From an uncultured Oscillospiraceae bacterium (lineage in GTDB: Bacteria; Bacillota; Clostridia; Oscillospirales; Ruminococcaceae), in contig CAKSPC010000043.1 in the NCBI GenBank assembly GCA_934481445.1, positions 1 to 21,340 on the forward strand: a DNA stretch of 21,340 bases. The letters are read 5' to 3'. Shown here in pieces: positions 7,027 through 15,837 of the stretch. The first letter of the stretch is position 1; each line of letters starts with the position of its first letter. A program made the position numbers and the translations under genes. The notes under the pieces were generated by a model. That model was not told the origin of the DNA. It did not search any database and saw only the letters and a list, made by a program, of their open reading frames with translations.

Positions 7027-10000
7027 TCAATCTCTCTGTAATCTGAGGTTCCTCAGCAGAAGGTAGTTTTCATCCACTGTGCTGAACACCCTGCGCTGCG
7101 TGCCCTGCATTATCTCGGCGATATATTCCCCCGCCGTGCGGTAGAATTCCTGCTCATAATGCACGATATGCGCGCCGCCCAGCGGGAAGCTGTCGGAAGC
7201 ATAGAAGTGCTTGGAAATGTCGATAACATAGCACCCCGTAACCCCAGCAAAACGCTCCTCGCAAAGGGAAATGAACTTGCGCTTTATCTCGAACATTCCG
7301 TCCTCCTCAAGCGGGCGTGTCCTGTCATCAAGGGTGATATACGCGTCCTTGGGCTCCGCCTTTATAAGTATGATGTTTGTGCCGTATTTTTCTGATATTT
7401 TCGCCGCAAAGCGGGTTATCGCCTCAAAGCAGCAGCGCATATCTCGCTTTTCGAAGATGTAGCACTCCTTGGGGCGCGGCTGAAGCTGCTTGTAAAAATC
7501 CGTCCTGCATATAAAATCATCTATGCCAAAAAGGCCGCCGTTGTATTCCGCCGTCCTGCATATAAGGTCGTAGAAATCCACGACTATCCAGCGGGATGTG
7601 CTGTCCTCGATAACATCAAATCCGCTGCGGGAAACGGAGCCTTGGAAATTCTTTCTGCGCCAGCCGCTGCCGCAGAAAAGCCCGTCGTCCTCGGGGATAT
7701 CCATATCCACCGACGGTTCGGAAGCAAGTATGGGCGGCTGCTTGAAAATAAACTTTCCGATAAATGCATTCTTGCTGTTGTTCACGGATTCGCGGGAAAT
7801 GCTGCTGCCCCATATATCGATGGTGTTATGCTTTATCGCTGCGGCATAGCGCTTCATCTGCGTTTTTCCGCGCAGCAGGAACACCAGTTCCGCGCTGTTT
7901 TCGTTTACGGATAAGCCCGTTTCCTGCGAAAGCAGACGTACCATCGTCCTGATTATCGCAAACTTTCCGCGGAATGCAGGCAGGAAGAAATCATACGATT
8001 TGTTAAGGTCGCCGCGAAGCAGCGCTTCGATTATCTTTGCCGCGCGGATAAGCTCCGCCGCGCCGCTGTCCCCTGCAAAAAACTCCTCCACGCAGGAAAG
8101 ATCGGACTTCCCCGCCTGCTTCAGCTTTATAATGCGGCTGCCGTTCGCTGCGGCAAACTCCGCCGAGGTATAGGCGACGAGCTTGTCGGCGGCGTTGTCC
8201 ATGTCAAGCAGTCTGCTCTGATATGACCGCGCGGTCATGCTGTCGTAATATTTCATCGCCCGCGCGAACCAAAGCTCCGCCGACGGCGCGGAAACACAGC
8301 TCCGCCCCACCCCCGACATTATCTCCGCCGCGGCGTGGTATGCGTCGGAATAATACGCCTTTTCATACGAGGACAACTCCGTACCCTCGCCGAAATAATA
8401 CTGCGAAAGATCGACCACTGCGGGGTTCGCGATGGAAATGAAATAGTCCTCCATATCGCGCATAAGCTTGTTCAGCTTATCCTGCGAGGGCACGGTGCGA
8501 AGCTCCCGCTCGCTTACGCGGCAGGCACCGAAACTGCATCTGAACAGGATTATCCTATCATGCGGAATATGCGAAAGAAGCTCCTGCGCGTATTTTTCGA
8601 TAAGCGGCTTCCACAATTTTTCGCCGAACGGCGGGCGTATCCTTACAAGCTGCGCCTTATTTTTGCGGAAAAACTCAGACGACCGAAGCTGCTTAGTGTT
8701 CGTGAAAAAGCAGGGGTCGCTGCCCGGCTCGCCTATCGTTTTGTAGCAGGAAAACGACGCGGGTATATAGAAATCCACCGCCGCAAAATCCGGCGCGGTC
8801 TTTTCGATGTATCCGCGAAGATCCTTGCTTATATCCAGCGCAAGCTTGGGATTTTCATGTTCTTCAGGGGAAAACTCCCGCGCGGAGCACAGCGACAGCG
8901 GAGAAAGCAGCATTGCTGTTTTGTCCGTGCGGACGTTTCCACAGGCGAATATCCTGCCCAGCACAGCCGAGCCGCTCAGCAGCACCATCGGGCGATACCC
9001 GCAGAACGCCGCCCTGCTTCCCAGTATTGTTCTAAGCCGCTCAAGAGAAAGCTTTCCCTCCTCGCTGAACGGATGCGAATTTTCCGTGCAGACCGCCCCG
9101 CGGGCGCCGTTCTCCTGAAATATCGGAACAAACGACACGCGGGCGGACGCCCTGCCGCCGTCGCGGAAAAGCTCCGCGCGGAGCACCGCGCCGTCGCGGT
9201 TTTCTTTCATGCCGCGCATACCCGACAGGAAGTTGCCCAGAGAAAACGCACACGGCACACTGCGGCCGTCCTGCGTTTTGATGTACGCAAACTTCTGCGG
9301 AACATGAGGGTGCGCGCCTATTATGATATCAGCCCCCGCCTCCGCAAGCGCGCGGGCGGCTTTCGTCTGACTGCTTCTTACGCTGAGGGAATTGCCCGCG
9401 CCCCAGTTCATGCACACAGCGACAAATTCCGCACCAGATTTCCTCGCCTGCGTTATGACATCGGCATAGGCTGCGGTATCTTCAGCGCCGACGATATCCC
9501 GCGCGACGACCGCCATGCGGAAGCCGCGGACATCAAACAATGAATACCCGCCGCTTATGCTCCTCATGCCGTATTTTTCGATGTTACTGTCGGTGGCTTC
9601 GCGCAGGGAGCCGATGCGCATTCCAGAGGTTATCAGCGCGTTAAATCCCGCCGCGGAAGCCGCCGCGAGCATGGTCGACGGCGCATTGACATTCGGCGTG
9701 CCGTCGGGCAGAACAGGCTGCTCAAGCTCATACGCCTCGGAGTCGTCCGCCGCGTGGGAATAAAACCCCACCGAAATATCCGCCTTGGAAAGCATGGGCT
9801 TCACGCCCGAAAATGCTTCGTGGAAATCATACGAATACGGCTTCGCCGCGCGCTGCTGCGCCGCCGTGCACATGATATCCCCGCAGAACATAAGTACGGC
9901 GGAATTACTGCCGAAATCCGCTTTACGATCCACTGTGACCTTTATGCGGAGCGTCTGCCCGTCGGACGCGGAAAGCCTTATAAATGTTGTCCCCGCCGCC

Positions 10001-10443
10001 TTTGCGGTGATAACTCCCGCATCGGATACCGCCGCGATGCGCGGGTCGTCTGACTTGAACGTTACGGTGACATTTTTATCGGAGTGCTCCCATTTTATCT
10101 GCTCGCTGCCGCCTGTTTTAAGGCACACGTTTTCCTGCGCGGTAAGCTTATCCGCGTGCGGCATAAAAGGCACCTTTTCCGAGCGCTCGCCGAGGATCTC
10201 CCTGCCCCTGAAATACAAAAAGGCACAGACCGAAACAAGATATTCGCAGTCGTTCTCGAAGCCCGAAATAAGCCGCTTCGTCCGCTGGGAATATCTTGTT
10301 TTTATGCACCGTTCGGGGTCGTCCGCGCGGAAAAAAGACAGAATATATCCGTCCGCGCCCTTTACCCTTTCCCACGAAAGCCGTGCCGACCTGCTGCCCG
10401 CTTCCGCCCTGAGATCATTCGGAGCATTCAGTTTCTGTGCCAT
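7027..10443 (-). CDS. Large FN3 / Big_2 / CapA-like / tandem DUF6270-like protein
   Basis: 1138 residues. Domains in order: fibronectin type III (about 4-95, RLSWERVKGADGYILSF), bacterial Ig-like Big_2 (about 100-172, DPRIAAVSDAGVITAKAAG), a CapA/PGA_cap metallophosphatase-like domain (about 182-445), then two regions resembling SGNH-fold DUF6270 domains (about 483-715 and 874-1115), each with a VDFY motif (556 and 955). The second keeps IWGSSISRES (877-886), close to the family's GSCxSR start; the first is diverged (LLSGSAVLGR). In the CapA part GD189, GAHPH (376-380) and SLGNF (401-405) are kept, but the usual GNLE, NNH and HWG ligand motifs read GFYS, SGM and NWG, so catalysis is doubtful. 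No signal peptide or membrane helix is seen, so it seems cytoplasmic. AAAGGAT lies 9 nt before the ATG, and it is 18 nt from both neighbours. Function unknown; envelope polysaccharide or poly-gamma-glutamate work is a guess from the domains. Confidence 0.85.
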   Translation of the reverse strand: MAQKLNAPNDLRAEAGSRSARLSWERVKGADGYILSFFRADDPERCIKTRYSQRTKRLISGFENDCEYLVSVCAFLYFRGREILGERSEKVPFMPHADKLTAQENVCLKTGGSEQIKWEHSDKNVTVTFKSDDPRIAAVSDAGVITAKAAGTTFIRLSASDGQTLRIKVTVDRKADFGSNSAVLMFCGDIMCTAAQQRAAKPYSYDFHEAFSGVKPMLSKADISVGFYSHAADDSEAYELEQPVLPDGTPNVNAPSTMLAAASAAGFNALITSGMRIGSLREATDSNIEKYGMRSISGGYSLFDVRGFRMAVVARDIVGAEDTAAYADVITQARKSGAEFVAVCMNWGAGNSLSVRSSQTKAARALAEAGADIIIGAHPHVPQKFAYIKTQDGRSVPCAFSLGNFLSGMRGMKENRDGAVLRAELFRDGGRASARVSFVPIFQENGARGAVCTENSHPFSEEGKLSLERLRTILGSRAAFCGYRPMVLLSGSAVLGRIFACGNVRTDKTAMLLSPLSLCSAREFSPEEHENPKLALDISKDLRGYIEKTAPDFAAVDFYIPASFSCYKTIGEPGSDPCFFTNTKQLRSSEFFRKNKAQLVRIRPPFGEKLWKPLIEKYAQELLSHIPHDRIILFRCSFGACRVSERELRTVPSQDKLNKLMRDMEDYFISIANPAVVDLSQYYFGEGTELSSYEKAYYSDAYHAAAEIMSGVGRSCVSAPSAELWFARAMKYYDSMTARSYQSRLLDMDNAADKLVAYTSAEFAAANGSRIIKLKQAGKSDLSCVEEFFAGDSGAAELIRAAKIIEALLRGDLNKSYDFFLPAFRGKFAIIRTMVRLLSQETGLSVNENSAELVFLLRGKTQMKRYAAAIKHNTIDIWGSSISRESVNNSKNAFIGKFIFKQPPILASEPSVDMDIPEDDGLFCGSGWRRKNFQGSVSRSGFDVIEDSTSRWIVVDFYDLICRTAEYNGGLFGIDDFICRTDFYKQLQPRPKECYIFEKRDMRCCFEAITRFAAKISEKYGTNIILIKAEPKDAYITLDDRTRPLEEDGMFEIKRKFISLCEERFAGVTGCYVIDISKHFYASDSFPLGGAHIVHYEQEFYRTAGEYIAEIMQGTQRRVFSTVDENYLLLRNLRLQRD

Positions 10444-10461
10444 TGAAGTTATATCCTTTCG

Positions 10462-12165
10462 TTAGTGTTCTGCCTTTTCGCGCATTTCCTCCAGCCGCGC
10501 GTAGTTTCTGTAAAGCGAATAATACGCGCCGCAGAAATGCTGTATATCGTCTATCCTTATCCGATATCCGTCATGCCTTACGAAAAACGCTCCCAGCGCA
10601 ACATACGGATGCCTGAAATACATCACGAACTCGGGATAGCCGTAGCCGTTGAGCATATGCTCGGCGCGGTGGAATATCGTTTTTACGAAATATGCCTCGT
10701 CGAATTTATCAAGGCAGCTGCATTCAAGATGCTCGTCGAGCACCCTTGTGTACAGCTCAAACGTTACGCAAAGCAGCTCGAGATATGTATGATAGGATGT
10801 CGCGCGGCGGTATATCTTCCGGAGATTTACCTGCGCGTTTTTCAGCGCAAAGCTTAAATACTTATCCTCGGGGCAGTGCTTCGTAAGCTCGTTCATCGCA
10901 TATGCGACCCAGTGGTCGGCATACTGCGTGTAATCCTGCTCGATGAACCTGTCAGCCGCCTTTTTCGCGGCGCTGAGCCACATTTCGTTCCCCGTAAGGC
11001 TGTACAGCCTGCCGAGGGCGAACACGGTTTCGCCATCGTAATACACGGTTCTGAACTTATCTTTCGGGGACAGCGACGGATAATTCAGCACATGGAAAAA
11101 CGAACCGTCGCGGCTGTCGAACAGCTCCAGTATGCCGTTTCCGTATTCACGGCAGAGCTTCACATATTTATCCGAGCCTGTGGCGTTCATGTATTCGGTG
11201 AGCATTATTATCGCGATGGCGTTGCCGCCTATCTTGACTTCGTTCAATGTTTTGTCTGCAAGGTAGAGGGTGTTGTCAACTCCCTCGCGGGAGGGATATT
11301 TGTAGAACGAATTTTTAATCATATACCCGATGGCGCTTTCCGCCTGCCGCAGCGTGAAGCTGTCCCCCGTAATACGGTACGCGCAGATAAGGCTCCATAT
11401 CGACGAAGAATGCCGCAGGATGTTATACCCGGGTATCTCCTTATGAAAGATAGGATAATATCCGTAGTCGAACTTTCCGTCCAGCCCGACCTGCATGGAA
11501 AGATACTCCGACGAGGTCGAAATGACCTCCAGCGCAGTTTTATCGGTAAAGCGGTCAAGCACCCGCCTGCCGCAGTTCAGCCCGTCGCCGTAAAGACTGA
11601 ACGTATCCCCGTTTTCGTCGCAGAATGCGCTTTCGCAGTCAAACAGCACCACAGTTCCGGGCATTTCCGCAAGGGTTCTAAGCCCCTGCGAAGCGAGGTA
11701 TTTATTTACCCGCGCAAGCTCGATGGTCTTTTCCTTGTAGGATATCACGCGGTTGCCGTTTATCTCCGCTTCTATAAGCGCGTCGGACATATCCCCGCCG
11801 AACGAGATACCGCGCCTGAAAAACTCGTGAAATCCCTTAGCTATTTCGGATATCACGTCGCATAGCAGCGCAGAGGCGCTCCTGCGGGTGATATCCGCCT
11901 TTATCCACAGCGGGTTCAGATCGGAGCAGGCAACGACTTTCGCTGCTTCGGCGCAGACTTTCTCCCATGCCGCGCGGGGATCATCGTCCGCGGCGCGGAA
12001 CACTTTCGCCCTGTCCTGCGTATCGCAGACGGAAAGGAACGCCGCGTATTTTCCGCAGACATCCGCGGCTGTTTCGCTGCGGTACTGCTCAAATCTGCGC
12101 CCCGAAAGGATCTTATCCCGAAGCGCCTCGGTCTTTTTTTCAAACACAGAGTTGAATTTGTTCAT
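10462..12165 (-). CDS. Predicted (alpha/alpha)6-barrel glycosidase/epimerase-like protein
   Basis: 567 residues, with no signal peptide. Residues 1-150 are a separate domain of unknown type (YAAFLSVCDTQDRAKVF). From about 205 to the end, repeated helix pairs with aromatic and Gly-rich turns suggest a six-hairpin toroid as in glycoside hydrolases and glucuronyl C5-epimerases: DGKFDYGYYP (229-238), GYNILRHSSSIW (246-257), YYDGETVFALGRLY (375-388), DHWVAYAMNEL (417-427) and RIDDIQHFCGAYY (537-549). I cannot name the reaction. The start is the ATG at 12165, with AAGGAG 6 nt upstream; a GTG at 12186 overlaps the U32 stop as GTGA but would place the SD inside the gene. It is 17 nt from the U32 gene and 18 nt from the CapA-like gene, which suggests a shared pathway with the latter. 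Confidence 0.8.
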   Translation of the reverse strand: MNKFNSVFEKKTEALRDKILSGRRFEQYRSETAADVCGKYAAFLSVCDTQDRAKVFRAADDDPRAAWEKVCAEAAKVVACSDLNPLWIKADITRRSASALLCDVISEIAKGFHEFFRRGISFGGDMSDALIEAEINGNRVISYKEKTIELARVNKYLASQGLRTLAEMPGTVVLFDCESAFCDENGDTFSLYGDGLNCGRRVLDRFTDKTALEVISTSSEYLSMQVGLDGKFDYGYYPIFHKEIPGYNILRHSSSIWSLICAYRITGDSFTLRQAESAIGYMIKNSFYKYPSREGVDNTLYLADKTLNEVKIGGNAIAIIMLTEYMNATGSDKYVKLCREYGNGILELFDSRDGSFFHVLNYPSLSPKDKFRTVYYDGETVFALGRLYSLTGNEMWLSAAKKAADRFIEQDYTQYADHWVAYAMNELTKHCPEDKYLSFALKNAQVNLRKIYRRATSYHTYLELLCVTFELYTRVLDEHLECSCLDKFDEAYFVKTIFHRAEHMLNGYGYPEFVMYFRHPYVALGAFFVRHDGYRIRIDDIQHFCGAYYSLYRNYARLEEMREKAEH

Positions 12166-12182
12166 ACGCAGCTCCTTTTCGG

Positions 12183-14231
12183 TCACTCGGCGCCCCTGAA
12201 ATACAGTCCGCGGGTAAGGCTGCCGGATGGTTTTCCGTTTTTAAGGTACATATCAAGCACGGGGGCAAGCTCGGTTTCGGTGGTGAATTTAAGCACTGCA
12301 AAATCGAACATGGACAGCGTGCTCTGCCTGTCGCTCATGATAAGCGTGTCCGGGTTGAGAATCTCCACGCTGTTTCCGCCGCAGAGAACGGGCATTCTGT
12401 TTCCCCGGCGGTCGTTTATGCTGCCGCCGCAGGAAGTACCCTCCCCGAAAGGCGAAACGCGTCCGCAGGGTCTTCCGTCGGCAATAGGACACCGCCGCAT
12501 GTTCATCAGCGGCAGTCTGCCGTAGGCGAGAATGCCCCTCGGTATGCCGCAGGAAATCTCCGAAAGCTTCGCCGCGGTGCCCTCAAAGGACAGCGTTATA
12601 TCCGCAAATCCGATCTTTTCACACTTCTGTGCGGAAAGGCTGTTCAGAATGTTCATGCGGTATCCGCCGCGGACCTCGAAGCCGTGCTGCTTCAGCAGAT
12701 ACGCGTGACCTAGGGTCTGCGCCATCGCCTTTGAAAATCCGAGCTTTTTCAGTTCATCCAGCCGCCGCGCGGTTTCGTCCTCGCAGTCGGCAAGGTACAG
12801 CGGCGGCACGACGCATATCCTGTCCTTATCGGGAGTATCCGCCCCGACAAGCCCCATCGGCGCGTAAATAAGCTCAAACGGAAGCTTCAGCGCCTGTCCA
12901 AGCTGCTCTGACGTGGAAACCTCAGCGCGGAAAAGCGTTTTCGGGTATATTTTTTCGGAACGAGGAATTGCAATGTCGATGTCGTGTATCTCATAATCGT
13001 GCGAATTTTTTTGCAGTACCGCCGCGTCGAGTTTTTCGCACAGTTCGCGGCGCAGTGCGTTCAGTTCCGCCGCAGGGATAAACAGTCTATCGTCGGTATC
13101 CGCCGTGACATTTTCGGCGAAGAACTGCGTGCCGCCAAGCTTTGACATGCGCGCACATATCGCTTCGGAAGTTGTGGGAGCATTCTGTGCTTCCTGCGGA
13201 ACTGCGCCCTGCGCCGAAACGGTGATATCCCACGCCTTAGCGGAAGCGCACATCGGCTCGCCGCGGCGTACCGTCGCCGAAATAACGGCGCCTATGCGCG
13301 GGTATTCGTCCTTGTATATCGCCTTTATTCCCGACAATGCCTTTGCGGAAGCTTCCACATCATCCTTTCCGCGAATGCCCTGCATATCGTTCATCCTGCC
13401 GGTGAAATAGCCGTCGGTAAGGCCGCCGCGGGAGAAAATACCCTCCAGCCGCCCGCGGTCGTATTCCTTTCCGTCAAGGCTTCTGCGGCAGGCGTCTACC
13501 GCGCAGGCAACATATTCGGGGCGCTTCATCCTGCCCTCGATCTTAAAGGACGAAATGCCCATCTCCGCAAGCTCGGGAAGGTGCTCCGCAAGCGAGCTGT
13601 CTTTCAGCGAAATGACATTGTGCCTGTCCCCGCAGGAAAAATCGAGCCTGCACGGCTGGGCGCAAAGCCCCCTGTTGCCGCTCCTGCCGCCGAAAATGCT
13701 GCTCATATAGCACTGCCCGCTTACGCACACGCACAGTGCGCCGTGCACGAAAATTTCAAGCTCGGCGGAGGTGTTATCGGATATTCTTTTTATCTGCTCC
13801 AGCGAAAGCTCGCGGCCTATCACCGCACGGGAATAGCCTAATTCCTCAGCGGCTTTTACGCCGCTCACGCTGTTCAGCGTCATCTGTGTGGACGCGTGCC
13901 GCTCAAGCTGCGGCGCTATTTTCCGCGCCAGCTCCGCCGTGCCGATATCCTGTATGATAAGTCCGTCCGCGCCGCATTCCGCCGCGGTTTTTATGCACTT
14001 TTCAACGGCGGGGATCTCCTCGTCGTACATCAGCGTGTTCAGCGCGACATACAGCTTTACCCCGCGGCGATGGCACTCCATACAGGCGGCGGCAAGCTCC
14101 TCGTCGGTGAAATTTTCTGCGTTCTTTCTGGCGGAAAAGCTTTTCATCCCGACATAGACCGCGTCCGCGCCCGCATTCAGCGCGGCGGAAAGGCTTTCGA
14201 CCCCTCCGCATGGTGCCAGTATCTCACTCAT
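12183..14231 (-). CDS. U32 peptidase-family protein (RlhA/YrrO-like, with DUF3656-type C-terminal part)
   Basis: 682 residues. The N-terminus has the family start LAPCGGVESLSAALNAGADA and the U32 signature around EIFVHGALC (159-167). A Cys set at 167, 174, 190 and 194 (SGQC ... GLCAQPC) fits the iron-sulfur site of this family. Two-part U32 proteins with a DUF3656-type region include E. coli RlhA, which hydroxylates C2501 of 23S rRNA; others were first described as collagenase-like peptidases. The C-terminal third (about 440-660) looks like a diverged second TIM-barrel half with its own Cys. Its ATG overlaps the stop of the ZapA-like gene by 4 nt (ATGA) and has only a weak, distant SD, so it is probably translated by coupling. 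ZapA next to U32 is a recurring pair in Firmicutes. Confidence 0.88.
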   Translation of the reverse strand: MSEILAPCGGVESLSAALNAGADAVYVGMKSFSARKNAENFTDEELAAACMECHRRGVKLYVALNTLMYDEEIPAVEKCIKTAAECGADGLIIQDIGTAELARKIAPQLERHASTQMTLNSVSGVKAAEELGYSRAVIGRELSLEQIKRISDNTSAELEIFVHGALCVCVSGQCYMSSIFGGRSGNRGLCAQPCRLDFSCGDRHNVISLKDSSLAEHLPELAEMGISSFKIEGRMKRPEYVACAVDACRRSLDGKEYDRGRLEGIFSRGGLTDGYFTGRMNDMQGIRGKDDVEASAKALSGIKAIYKDEYPRIGAVISATVRRGEPMCASAKAWDITVSAQGAVPQEAQNAPTTSEAICARMSKLGGTQFFAENVTADTDDRLFIPAAELNALRRELCEKLDAAVLQKNSHDYEIHDIDIAIPRSEKIYPKTLFRAEVSTSEQLGQALKLPFELIYAPMGLVGADTPDKDRICVVPPLYLADCEDETARRLDELKKLGFSKAMAQTLGHAYLLKQHGFEVRGGYRMNILNSLSAQKCEKIGFADITLSFEGTAAKLSEISCGIPRGILAYGRLPLMNMRRCPIADGRPCGRVSPFGEGTSCGGSINDRRGNRMPVLCGGNSVEILNPDTLIMSDRQSTLSMFDFAVLKFTTETELAPVLDMYLKNGKPSGSLTRGLYFRGAE

Positions 14232-15664
14232 AATGTAAGCTGTCCGTCCTCGAGCATTTCTTTTATCTGCTTGTCAAGCGAGGTGTTGGTGCGCTTCAGC
14301 GACTTTATCTCCTTCGCCTGATCGGCATTTTTAAGGATAAGTTCCTCCACCTGCCTGTTCAGCTTTTCAAGCTGGCTACGGAGTTCCTCGTCCGCCTGCC
14401 CGGACTGCTTGAGCGCGGCATTCTCGCCCTCTACCTGCGAAAACCTTACCATAAGATCCTCGTACTGAACCGAGCGTTTTTCCAGTTCTGCGATACGCTC
14501 CGCATCGTCGGCGAGCCTTTCGACGGCGGATACATTCTCCTCCTCGAGCTTCTTTGCGCGGGCGGAAAGGTCTGCATTTTCCTTTTCAAGCAGGTCAGCG
14601 CGCTCCGCCGCTCCGCTGCGGGCGGCTTCGTATGCTTCAAGCTTTGCTGAGGTCTTTTCGGCTTCCTCGCGGGCTGCGGTAAGTTCAGACTGCAGCGCGG
14701 ATTTTTCCTCGGCGAGGGCGCTGCCCGTCTTGCCGAGTTCTTCGTTGGACTTTTCAAGCTGCGCGTTGATTTTTTCCAGCTCGGAATAGGACGCTCTAAG
14801 ATCAGCGTTTTCCTTTTCGGCGGTTTTGAGCCTGTTCATTTCCTCGTCGGAGGGCTGCGCTTCCGCAGACTTTTTAAGCTCGGCGTTCTGCGCGGTCAGT
14901 TCCTCAACGGACTTTGCAAGCGTCTCCTTTTCGGTCTTTAACGCCGCGATATCCTTTTCGGCGGAGTTGGCACGCTTTTCCTCGCGGTGATATGCTTCCT
15001 CGAAATTCTGCGCTTTTTCAAGCTTTTCGGAAAGGCGCTTGTTTTCCTCGGAAGCCGTAACGGCGCGGGCTGCTTCCTTTTTCAGATCAGCGACCTGCTT
15101 TTCAAGCTCCGAAATACGTTTTGCCTGCTTGTCATGCTCGGCGGCGCTGTCCTTTGCGGCGGCGGTGAGCTGGTTGTTTTTCTTTTCAAGGCTTTCGGAT
15201 ATTTTCATAGCTTCATCAAGGTCTGCCTTTATGCCCGCAAGCTCGGCGTTCTTTTCGTTTGCTTCCTTGAGGGTATCCGCAAGCTGGGCGTTCTTCCCTT
15301 CAAGCTCGGAGAAGCGCTTTTTAAGCACGGAGAGATCCTCGCTGTCCTTTTTGAGCGCGCGGTTTTCCGCCTTGAGCGCGTCGTTTTCCGCGATGGAAGC
15401 TTTCGCGCGTTCCTCAGTCTTTTTCGCGGCGTCAAGCTCCGCCTGCACTGCGGACAGCTTTGCGGAGGTTTCGCGGGATTTTCCCGCATAATCAAGCGCG
15501 GTGAATACCGCCGCGTCGGATTTCTCGAAATCCGTAAGCGCATCACAGTAATCCGTGATGTTTTTTTCCACTTCCGCAGCCGTTTCATTAAGCTGGCGGG
15601 CATTATCGGTCCTGAGTGTGTAGCTTCTGCCGCAAATTGTGATGGTGATCTTTTCGTTAAGCAT
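14228..15664 (-). CDS. zapA: ZapA-domain protein with very long coiled coil
   Basis: 478 residues from the ATG at 15664, which has AAAGGGA about 10 nt upstream; longer in-frame starts lack an SD. Residues about 3-70 match ZapA (ITICGRSYTLRTDN, then helix ETAAEVEKNITDYCDAL and AVFTALDYAGK). ZapA binds FtsZ and stabilises the Z ring. Residues about 70-475 are a nearly unbroken Ala/Glu/Lys/Leu coiled coil with many KLEEEN- and ELEK-type heptads. A normal ZapA has roughly 85-110 residues, so this protein is about four to five times longer; the extra coil could span tens of nanometres or link the ring to other proteins. It is the first gene of the eleven-gene operon, with its promoter at 15736-15764. 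No membrane segment is seen. Confidence 0.85.
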   Translation of the reverse strand: MLNEKITITICGRSYTLRTDNARQLNETAAEVEKNITDYCDALTDFEKSDAAVFTALDYAGKSRETSAKLSAVQAELDAAKKTEERAKASIAENDALKAENRALKKDSEDLSVLKKRFSELEGKNAQLADTLKEANEKNAELAGIKADLDEAMKISESLEKKNNQLTAAAKDSAAEHDKQAKRISELEKQVADLKKEAARAVTASEENKRLSEKLEKAQNFEEAYHREEKRANSAEKDIAALKTEKETLAKSVEELTAQNAELKKSAEAQPSDEEMNRLKTAEKENADLRASYSELEKINAQLEKSNEELGKTGSALAEEKSALQSELTAAREEAEKTSAKLEAYEAARSGAAERADLLEKENADLSARAKKLEEENVSAVERLADDAERIAELEKRSVQYEDLMVRFSQVEGENAALKQSGQADEELRSQLEKLNRQVEELILKNADQAKEIKSLKRTNTSLDKQIKEMLEDGQLTL

Positions 15665-15735
15665 GATGCAACGTCCCTTTCGATGATGATATTGTGAAAG
15701 CCGGTCATTCCTCGGCATAAAATTTCTCACTTTAT

Positions 15736-15764
15736 ATTATATATCAATTTCGTGCCGATTTCAA
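15736..15764 (-). promoter_or_regulatory. Sigma-A promoter of the zapA-to-pilT operon
   Basis: On the minus strand TTGAAA (15759-15764) and TATAAT (15736-15741) are 17 nt apart. Predicted start is near 15729, giving a leader of about 65 nt before the zapA ATG. It lies directly downstream of the spoIVA terminator, so the operon has its own vegetative promoter separate from the sporulation genes. Confidence 0.82.
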
Positions 15765-15785
15765 GTGTTTTATCAAAAAACGCGC

Positions 15786-15816
15786 AAAAAACGGAGCGGC
15801 ACCGAAATGCCGCCCC
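15786..15816 (-). terminator. Intrinsic terminator after spoIVA
   Basis: On the minus strand a 9-bp stem (GGGGCGGCA with TGCCGCTCC, one G-T wobble, 6-nt loop) at 15793-15816 is followed by a run of six T (plus-strand A run 15786-15791). It begins 21 nt after the spoIVA stop and separates the sporulation operon from the zapA promoter. Confidence 0.87.
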
Positions 15817-15837
15817 TAAAAGGAGGATACTGTTATG

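Noticed and set aside
8335..9543. 402-codon plus-strand frame opposite the CapA-like gene
   Set aside because: Arg/Ala/His-rich low-meaning translation, no SD, and the minus-strand frame has clear domains; a by-product of GC-rich third positions.
10876..11865. 329-codon plus-strand frame opposite the barrel gene
   Set aside because: No SD or recognisable domain; antisense shadow of a well-supported gene.
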